64,000 nucleotides of DNA from the NCBI RefSeq assembly GCF_014641195.1, contig NZ_BMHQ01000003.1, positions 288,496 to 352,495 on the forward strand, written 5' to 3'. Position 1 is the first letter of the stretch; each line of letters starts with the position of its first letter. The translations under genes were made by a program, and so were the position numbers. The notes below the pieces were generated by a model. It had not been told where the DNA came from and ran no database searches. It worked only from the letters and a program-made list of their open reading frames with translations. Source of the stretch: Marinithermofilum abyssi. Lineage in GTDB: Bacteria > Bacillota > Bacilli > Thermoactinomycetales > DSM-45169. Positions 59,152 through 64,000 of the stretch are shown piece by piece.

Positions 59152-59937
59152 TTGGAATATACAACGGAAGAATTAATGGTTGTCGCTGCAGCGCGGGAGA
59201 TTCAAAACCATGAAGTAGTCTTTGTCGGTATGCGCCTTCCCATGTTAGCTTTTGGAGTAGCTAAAAAACTCCATGCTCCCAATGCCGTCGGTTTTTTTGA
59301 ATGTGGCATTGTACGGGATGAACCCTCGGAGGAATTGTTATATACCATGGGGGATCCTCCTAACATCGCAGGAGCCTCCTGGTGCACCTCTACCAACCAC
59401 CTTATGTTTCTTATGCAACAGGGCTTGATCGATATCGGGTTCATCGGCGGGGCGCAAATCGATAAGTACGGAAATGTGAATACCTCCTACCTTGGGGATA
59501 TAAACCAACCCACCGTGAAATTGCCGGGAAGCGGAGGGGCGGCGGATATCGCCTGCTTATCTAAACGGTTATTAGTAATTATGTCCCATGAAAAAAGAAG
59601 ACTGGTGGATAAAGTAGACTATATTACTTCGCCCGGATTTGGATCCGGTCAGAACTGGAGGAAACATTCGGGACTCCCGCGAGGCGGTACGTCATCTCTA
59701 ATTACCAACCTGGCGATCCTAAAGCCCGATGACGAGACCAAGGAATTACACATCCAATCTATTCACCCAGGAGTTTCTGAAGATAAAGTGAAGGATCACA
59801 CCGGTTGGGATATTCAAATCTCTCCTAATGTCTCTTCTACCCCACCGCCAACAAAAGAAGAATTAGACGTCCTACGTTCGATTGATCCGCGGGGATTTTG
59901 GACAAAACGAAAACAAACGGGGGTGAAGTTACAGTGA
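59152..59937 (+). CDS. CoA-transferase family subunit B (IpdB/GctB-like)
   Basis: 261 residues: VVFVGMRLPMLAFGVAKKLH, GFFECGIVRDEPSEELLYTM, GFIGGAQIDKYGNVNTSYLG and KLPGSGGAADIACLSKRLLV follow the beta-subunit order. Whether the catalytic glutamate of true transferases is retained cannot be decided without an alignment, which would separate transferase from IpdAB-like hydrolase. TTG 59152 is preceded by AAGGAAGGGGGAAG. It overlaps the thioesterase start by 4 bases (GTGA). Confidence 0.82.
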   Translation: MEYTTEELMVVAAAREIQNHEVVFVGMRLPMLAFGVAKKLHAPNAVGFFECGIVRDEPSEELLYTMGDPPNIAGASWCTSTNHLMFLMQQGLIDIGFIGGAQIDKYGNVNTSYLGDINQPTVKLPGSGGAADIACLSKRLLVIMSHEKRRLVDKVDYITSPGFGSGQNWRKHSGLPRGGTSSLITNLAILKPDDETKELHIQSIHPGVSEDKVKDHTGWDIQISPNVSSTPPPTKEELDVLRSIDPRGFWTKRKQTGVKLQ

Positions 59938-60383
59938 GGAAGAACGAGTTTCAGGTCCGTATCAACTGGGGAGACACCGATAAGGCAGGAATTGTCTGGT
60001 ACCCGAATTATTTTAAGTGGTTTGATATGGCTGGCCACCAGTTCTTTAGGAGCATCGGTCTCTCTCCCTTGAAGCTTGAGGAAGAAAAAAACATCATCCT
60101 TCCCCTTTTGGATGCAGGATGTACTTTTGAAAAACCCCTTTATTATGATAATATCATTACCATTCGAACAACCATTGATGAAATCAACCGAAAAACTATT
60201 CGGTTAAAACACGAAGTTTTTCGAGGTGATACACGGTCAGGATATGGTTACGAAATCCGCGGTTGGGTAAAAAAAGTTGATGGTAAGATATCTGCTGTTT
60301 TAATCCCCGAGGAAGTGAAAGATATACTTAAAAAAGACCAAACAGAGGAGAATAAGCAGACAAACCCTTGGCTAACCGTATAA
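59934..60383 (+). CDS. Acyl-CoA thioesterase of the 4HBT (hot-dog) family
   Basis: 149 residues: RINWGDTDKAGIVWYPNYFK (about 8-27) is the 4-hydroxybenzoyl-CoA thioesterase signature with the catalytic Asp, followed by WFDMAGHQFFRSIGLS. It releases CoA from aromatic acyl-CoA esters and, like PaaI in the phenylacetate pathway, could rescue CoA from dead-end products. GTG 59934 has GGGGTGA 7 bases upstream and couples to the preceding stop; the 12-codon extension is less likely. Confidence 0.85.
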   Translation: MRKNEFQVRINWGDTDKAGIVWYPNYFKWFDMAGHQFFRSIGLSPLKLEEEKNIILPLLDAGCTFEKPLYYDNIITIRTTIDEINRKTIRLKHEVFRGDTRSGYGYEIRGWVKKVDGKISAVLIPEEVKDILKKDQTEENKQTNPWLTV

Positions 60384-60464
60384 GTGTGGCTAAGACTCGA
60401 CCTTTAAAATAAACTCTATTAAAGGCTAAATTCTTCTAGGATATATGAATAAGGAGTTATCACA

Positions 60465-61358
60465 ATGAAACCCAGATCACTGATGTTTACACTATACGGC
60501 GAATACATCCAATATTATGGAGGTGAAATATGGATCGGTAGCCTAATCCGCTTAATGAACGAATTTGGCATCTCTGAACAATCGGTTAGAGGAGCTACTC
60601 TTCGTATGGTTAACCAAGGTTTACTACAGGTTCGAAGAGTGGGCAATCGGAGCTTTTATTCTCTAACTGAACTAGGAAAACGGAACATCGCAGATGGTGT
60701 AAAGCGCGTTTACACGATAAGTAATCATAAATGGGATCAATTATGGAGAGTGCTAACTTATTCAATTCCGGAAGAAAAACGTGAATTGAGAAACCAGTTT
60801 AGAAAAGAGTTAACGTGGTTAGGTTTTGGTTTAATTCTAAACAGTATCTGGGTCAGCCCAAATCCACTCGAAGAAAAAGTTATGGAATTAATTAAAACAT
60901 ATAAACTCGAACCGTACGTTCTCTTTTTCCAAACCAACTCGATTCTCACATTCGATAACAACGAAATTGTTTCCCGAGGATGGGATATACCTGAAATAGC
61001 AAAGAAATATGACCAATTCATCGATTATTACAAACCCGAATACGAGAAATTAAAAGAGCAAGTCTGGAAAGGTACCATTAGTGACAGAGAATGTTTTAAA
61101 ATCCGAACGGCATTGGTCCATGAATATAGAAAATTCTTGTTCATCGATCCTGTATTACCTAATGATTTAAGACCTGAAAATTGGAGTGGTTCGCACGCCA
61201 GCCAATTATTTTGGACTATTCATCAACTCGTTTCAGTAGGTGCTGTTCATTATTTCGAACAAATTTTTGAACACTCTCCGGATAAGGACAGAATAGCTGA
61301 TCGAGAAAAAGCGATTAACCCTTTCGTCGATGCTAACGTTAACTTTCATAATGGGTAA
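60465..61358 (+). CDS. paaX: PaaX family transcriptional repressor
   Basis: 297 residues with the PaaX architecture: N-terminal winged helix (SLMFTLYGEYIQYYGGEIWI, GISEQSVRGATLRMVNQGLL), middle PaaX domain (WDQLWRVLTYSIPEEKRELR) and a C-terminal helical domain. PaaX represses phenylacetate genes and releases DNA on binding phenylacetyl-CoA. Here it probably senses the CoA ester made by the neighbouring ligase. It follows the thioesterase by 81 bases on the same strand and has its own terminator. Confidence 0.9.
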   Translation: MKPRSLMFTLYGEYIQYYGGEIWIGSLIRLMNEFGISEQSVRGATLRMVNQGLLQVRRVGNRSFYSLTELGKRNIADGVKRVYTISNHKWDQLWRVLTYSIPEEKRELRNQFRKELTWLGFGLILNSIWVSPNPLEEKVMELIKTYKLEPYVLFFQTNSILTFDNNEIVSRGWDIPEIAKKYDQFIDYYKPEYEKLKEQVWKGTISDRECFKIRTALVHEYRKFLFIDPVLPNDLRPENWSGSHASQLFWTIHQLVSVGAVHYFEQIFEHSPDKDRIADREKAINPFVDANVNFHNG

Positions 61359-61689
61359 AAAGGACATTAAGAAAATAGTATTTCTTCTCTAAGTCTTTGA
61401 ATTCTTTCACAGCGTCTGTTGCGAAAATAGCAATGTCCCTTCAATATTTGTGCAAGAGGAAGGTAGAAACTGTCCTCAACTGTGGGCTGGCTTATGGACA
61501 AATACTCTCCTAATGATTACAAGTAGCTGAAGAACACTCCTCATCCTAAGAGGAGTTTTTTACGAGTTAATTTTCTTAACAAATACAGTAACCTGTCTGG
61601 GTAAGTCAGGGTGAGATAGGGAACGAGGTCATCCGATCCTTCCTGCGTCACGGAACAAAACACTGAAGAGCCGGATGAACTGAAAGGTT
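61359..61689. other. Intergenic region with the paaX terminator
   Basis: Apart from the terminator at 61536-61561, no gene is visible. The block 61600-61690 may be the degraded 5' part of the arsR relic but cannot be read in frame. Confidence 0.4.
61536..61561 (+). terminator. Terminator downstream of paaX
   Basis: ACTCCTC (61536-61542) pairs with GAGGAGT (61550-61556) and is followed by T6. Confidence 0.7.
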
Positions 61690-61829
61690 CACGTTGGCCC
61701 CAGCCGTTTAAAGAGCTAGATGCCTGGTTAGAGTCCTACCTCCGCATCTGGGAAGAAAGATTCAATCGATTGAACGATTATCTACACGAACTTCAAGGAA
61801 AGGAAGTGAAACATGACCACAAGAAATAG
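61690..61829 (+). pseudogene. ArsR-family regulator relic (C-terminal part)
   Basis: The frame ending at TAG 61829 reads WPQPFKELDAWLESYLRIWE and ERFNRLNDYLHELQGKEV, the C-terminal helix of ArsR regulators that pair with AHSA1 genes. No helix-turn-helix remains upstream. ArsR-AHSA1 gene pairs are common in Bacillota, so the neighbouring AHSA1 gene has lost its regulator. Confidence 0.6.
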
Positions 61830-61914
61830 CCCTGCCGCGCGGAGTACTGCGGTACTATCAAACTTTATTAGTTTAGTTTCAATTAATTAAATATTTTAAT
61901 TAGGAGGAATATAA

Positions 61915-62373
61915 ATGGCCGAAAACAACTCAAGGAACGCAGGCGAATACGAGTTGGTAACCACGCGCATCTTCGATGCGCCACGCGATCTCGTTTTTAA
62001 GGCTTGGACATCACCTGTGCACTTAGCGCAGTGGTGGGGGCCGAAGGGCTTTACAAATACTTTCCAGGAGTTTGACTTGAGGCCGGGTGGCACTTGGCAG
62101 TTCATCATGCATGGTCCCGATGGCGTCGATTATAAAAACAAGAGCGTCTTTGTCGAGATCGTGAAACCTGAGCGGATCGTTTTCCAGCATGTTTCGGGCC
62201 CAAAATTTCAGGTGACGGCAACCTTCGAGGAACTTGATGACAAGACCAGGCTCACCTTTCGTATGCTCTTCGAGAGTGCTGCTGAATTCGACAAGGTTAA
62301 GACGTATGCCGTTGAGGGGAACGAACAGACCTTTGACTGCCTTGAGGCGCATTTGAAGACGATGTCCGCATAG
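61915..62373 (+). CDS. SRPBCC/AHSA1-domain protein
   Basis: 152 residues with the START-like AHA1 fold: TRIFDAPRDLVFKAWTSPVH (about 17-36), LAQWWGPKGFTN, DLRPGGTWQFIMHGPDG (about 58-74) and VTATFEELDDKTRLTFRMLF (about 103-122). Members bind hydrophobic ligands or are of unknown role; no enzymatic residues can be assigned. AGGAGGAA is 6-7 bases before the ATG. Confidence 0.85.
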   Translation: MAENNSRNAGEYELVTTRIFDAPRDLVFKAWTSPVHLAQWWGPKGFTNTFQEFDLRPGGTWQFIMHGPDGVDYKNKSVFVEIVKPERIVFQHVSGPKFQVTATFEELDDKTRLTFRMLFESAAEFDKVKTYAVEGNEQTFDCLEAHLKTMSA

Positions 62374-62467
62374 CGCGAGCTGGAAACATGAAGCCCGGAC
62401 CCTTTACTTTTCAAGGTATTGGTAGTACCAGCGAATCTGTGGTAATTTAGATTCCATAAAAAGTAAA

Positions 62468-62505
62468 ACCCTAGGAGGTTACATACTGTTGCGATCCCCT
62501 AGGGT
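62468..62505 (+). terminator. Stem-loop after the AHSA1 gene
   Basis: ACCCTAGG (62468-62475) pairs with CCTAGGGT (62498-62505). No U-tract, so termination is uncertain. CCCTAGGG recurs at 62721-62728. Confidence 0.35.
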
Positions 62506-62565
62506 CTAAAATTTGCTCTGTATATCGTATACAGTCTATTGGTTGCTGGCACTGTGGCACAATAG

Positions 62566-62736
62566 ATGCTGAAGCATTGTCATTATGGTTACCATCACCC
62601 CTACTATCATGATCCGTATGGTTATGGCCGTTACGAGAGCTCGAGCCGTTACGAAAGCTCTTCGATGAGAACTTACGAAACGCCTGATGTGAACATAGCC
62701 AACAGACAGGAAAAACCGTCCCCTAGGGTTGAGTAA
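62566..62736 (+). CDS. Small Tyr/His/Ser-rich protein, possibly coat-related
   Basis: 56 codons from ATG 62566: CHYGYHHPYYHDPYGYGRYE and a repeated RYESSS, ending NRQEKPSPRVE. The Tyr/Gly/His composition resembles small spore-coat proteins. The ribosome binding site is poor, so it could be the 3' remnant of a longer coat gene. It lies just upstream of another coat-like small gene. Confidence 0.4.
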   Translation: MLKHCHYGYHHPYYHDPYGYGRYESSSRYESSSMRTYETPDVNIANRQEKPSPRVE

Positions 62737-62794
62737 CAAAACAAATACCCATTGAATACATTAATGTCGGCTTCTACCCCAAAGGAGGACTAAA

Positions 62795-62977
62795 ATGTCA
62801 AGCAAAACGTCAGACTGCGGGTGTGGACGTAAGTGTGGCCGTAAGTGTGGATGTAAGAAACCTCCTGCCGGAGTCTATCCTCCGTATCCACGCATCCCTG
62901 TAACATATCCACCATATTACGGAACTTATCCACAATATCCCGGAATAATGCCTCTACATCGTTACATGTGGCAGTAA
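62795..62977 (+). CDS. Small Cys-rich and Pro/Tyr-rich protein, possible spore coat component
   Basis: 60 residues. The N-terminus has six Cys in CGCGRKCGRKCGCK (residues 8-21), a likely metal-binding or cross-linking segment; the rest is YPPYP/TYPPYYGTYPQYPG repeat-like sequence. AAAGGAGG lies 8 bases before the ATG, so translation is well supported. Such composition is typical of coat or crust proteins of spore formers. No homologue can be named from the sequence. Confidence 0.6.
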   Translation: MSSKTSDCGCGRKCGRKCGCKKPPAGVYPPYPRIPVTYPPYYGTYPQYPGIMPLHRYMWQ

Positions 62978-63110
62978 ATGCCCTTCCTTAGGCTATTGGG
63001 GCATAAGAATAAAATAACCGCAGCTCCGCTTATTTGCTGTGTCGCCGTACGGTCACCACGCCCAAGCGTCGGTTTACTTACACCTCCTTGTATGACTTAC
63101 CCTGTTTCCC

Positions 63111-63134
63111 AGCCCGTGTAAATAGCACGGGCTG
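63111..63134 (+). terminator. Terminator hairpin
   Basis: AGCCCGTG (63111-63118) pairs with CACGGGCT (63126-63133), followed by GTTTT. Probably ends the small coat-like genes. Confidence 0.65.
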
Positions 63135-63464
63135 TTTTGGAACAAGGAACCAAAACCATGCAGGTGCATATTGTGGGTGTATACCGCGAAATTTATATCC
63201 CTTTCGCATTTCCCTATACGTAAAATTCCCTGTGGCTTACATGGGTAATTTTGCGTCTTCATACCCTTTTCCAGAGTGAATACAATATACAGTCTGTTTC
63301 GCTTGTGAAGCGCATTTAACGTTACATAACACAGATCCTGTTACCTCATTCCTCATAAAAAACACCGCAACCCTGCTTTGCTTAGATTGCGGCGATTGAA
63401 CTTCCGATGGGGTTAAGAAACCTAACTAACGAGCAGTTTGCTTGTGATGCACTATAACGTTACT

Positions 63465-63511
63465 TTCCACCGGGCAAACCGACCGTAACCCTAGCGGTTT
63501 GCCCGGTGGAA
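63465..63511. terminator. 17-bp stem-loop
   Basis: TTCCACCGGGCAAACCG (63465-63481) is the exact complement of 63495-63511. GC-rich, without a U-tract; downstream of the splB gene on the minus strand. Confidence 0.5.
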
Positions 63512-63790
63512 GGTACGACTGCGTACACCTGCTGTCAGCCGCGTCGATTTCCCGTTGCTCCCATTGTTCAGACTTTTGTACAGACCGTTATTTATGTGAA
63601 ATGCATAATCCATCCTGACAAAAACCGCCCTCTCCCCTCTCCTATCAAGGGTTGAAGGCGTTTATTTACGCTACTCCTGATTTTTTCTCCAGCGGTTGGA
63701 TGACCAACATCTATGTAACACGGGGTTCTTTTGACCGAAATCCTCCCTCTCATCCCTTTTCAGAGCTTTATCACTGTGCACCGGTCTCCG

Positions 63791-64000
63791 TTAAGTGAAG
63801 TATTCCAGTTTTGCCGTGGGAAAATGTTCCTCCAGGTACCTCCCCAGCTCCCTCTTGATGTCCTCCTGCTCATCGTCGGTGTACACGTATTTTCCAATCC
63901 CGTAACGCCCCCACTTCCACTTGCGTCGGGACTCATCCAGTTCCAGCTTCGTCATGGGATAGTTTTTCTGGATGACCCGTTTGGCTGGTTTCGTGAAGCG
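63791..64000 (-). CDS. splB: Spore photoproduct lyase, C-terminal part (continues past the window)
   Basis: The open frame from the window edge to the TAA at 63791-63793 reads RFTKPAKRVIQKNYPMTKLE, KWKWGRYGIGKYVY and ends LEEHFPTAKLEYFT. This is the C-terminus of SplB, the radical-SAM enzyme that repairs the spore photoproduct in DNA during germination. Its CxxxCxxC cluster motif lies outside the window. Presence of splB is strong evidence for a spore former. About 69 residues are visible. Confidence 0.85.
   Translation of the reverse strand, partial: RFTKPAKRVIQKNYPMTKLELDESRRKWKWGRYGIGKYVYTDDEQEDIKRELGRYLEEHFPTAKLEYFT

Larger units (their letters stand above)
62978..63790. other. 813-base region with hairpins only
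   Basis: No convincing gene. It holds terminator-like stem-loops at 63111-63134, about 63217-63256 and 63465-63511 and an AAAAACCGCCCTCTCC block at 63620-63635 similar to those at 49.2 and 51.3 kb. Confidence 0.5.

Noticed and set aside
62721..62728. CCCTAGGG copies near 62.47, 62.50 and 62.72 kb as an insertion-element end
   Set aside because: Eight-base palindromes without further shared flank; two of them simply form one stem-loop.
49207..63635. AAAAACCGCCCTC(T/G)CC blocks at about 49.21, 51.28 and 63.62 kb as a dispersed repeat family
   Set aside because: Only 15-16 bases are shared and each sits in a terminator-like hairpin context; similarity may be due to stem constraints.
1..64000. 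CRISPR arrays, tRNA or rRNA genes, riboswitches
   Set aside because: No regularly spaced repeats, no cloverleaf-like GGTTCRANYCC segments in context and no recognised riboswitch or T-box motif were found by eye; a covariance-model search would be needed to exclude weak ones.

Overview
The window reads like a chromosome segment of an aerobic, spore-forming Bacillota, plausibly Thermoactinomycetaceae-like or a related Bacillales lineage. The evidence is strong AGGAGG-type ribosome binding sites with frequent TTG/GTG starts, SigA-type -35/-10 boxes with 17-bp spacers, CcpA cre sites, the C-terminal end of a spore photoproduct lyase at the right edge, and small coat-like Tyr/Pro/Cys-rich proteins. 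The content is almost entirely catabolic: acyl-CoA chemistry, malonate, gamma-glutamyl compounds, methylamines and an aromatic acid. No rRNA, tRNA or CRISPR was found by eye.

Layout. 0-6 kb: a DUF1232 membrane protein, a probable IS200/IS605-type remnant, a three-gene heme-dependent dimethylamine monooxygenase-like operon, a Gfo/Idh/MocA oxidoreductase and an MBL-fold hydrolase. 6-15 kb: a decaying acyl-CoA operon (truncated acyl-CoA dehydrogenase fused to truncated livM, frameshifted livH, acyl-CoA ligase, quinone oxidoreductase-like MDR, SDR), a TetR regulator, enoyl-CoA hydratase, 3-hydroxyacyl-CoA dehydrogenase and a shredded thiolase. 15-23 kb: an operon of acyl-CoA ligase, ACAD10/11-type dehydrogenase, ComB-like phosphatase, APH-type kinase and SDR next to a sigma-54 activator. 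This gene set resembles the Pseudomonas levulinate (lva) pathway for 4-hydroxyacyl-CoA. 23.6-29.1 kb: a second, partly decayed copy of that module that also carries a phosphotriesterase-like lactonase. Three operons share one 18-bp palindrome just downstream of near-identical promoters.

29.8-38.3 kb: a malonate utilisation locus (matC, then mdcABC, a fused mdcDE, mdcG and mdcH on the other strand, plus a GntR regulator) with higher GC than its surroundings. A GntR-type site and cre sites mark its control regions. 38.4-47.1 kb: gamma-glutamyltransferase, a two-part chromate-family transporter, a complete peptide-type ABC transporter and an Lrp regulator. 47-51 kb: relics, an MFS transporter that has inherited a duplicated matC promoter and leader, and a broken matC copy.

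51.4-61.4 kb: an aromatic acyl-CoA cluster read from a bidirectional promoter region. Leftward: paaA, paaD (DUF59 part), paaB, paaC, a separate PaaD zinc-ribbon gene and an aldehyde dehydrogenase. Rightward: enoyl-CoA hydratase, benzoate-CoA-ligase-like enzyme, IpdAB/glutaconate-type CoA-transferase pair, thioesterase and a PaaX regulator. It lacks paaE, paaG/Z/J/H and a typical paaK, so it may run a variant ring-opening route. 61.4-64 kb: an arsR relic with an intact AHSA1 gene, coat-like small proteins and partial splB.

Pseudogenes are unusually frequent (about a dozen), including two frameshifts in six-base G/C tracts that could be either real or sequencing errors.
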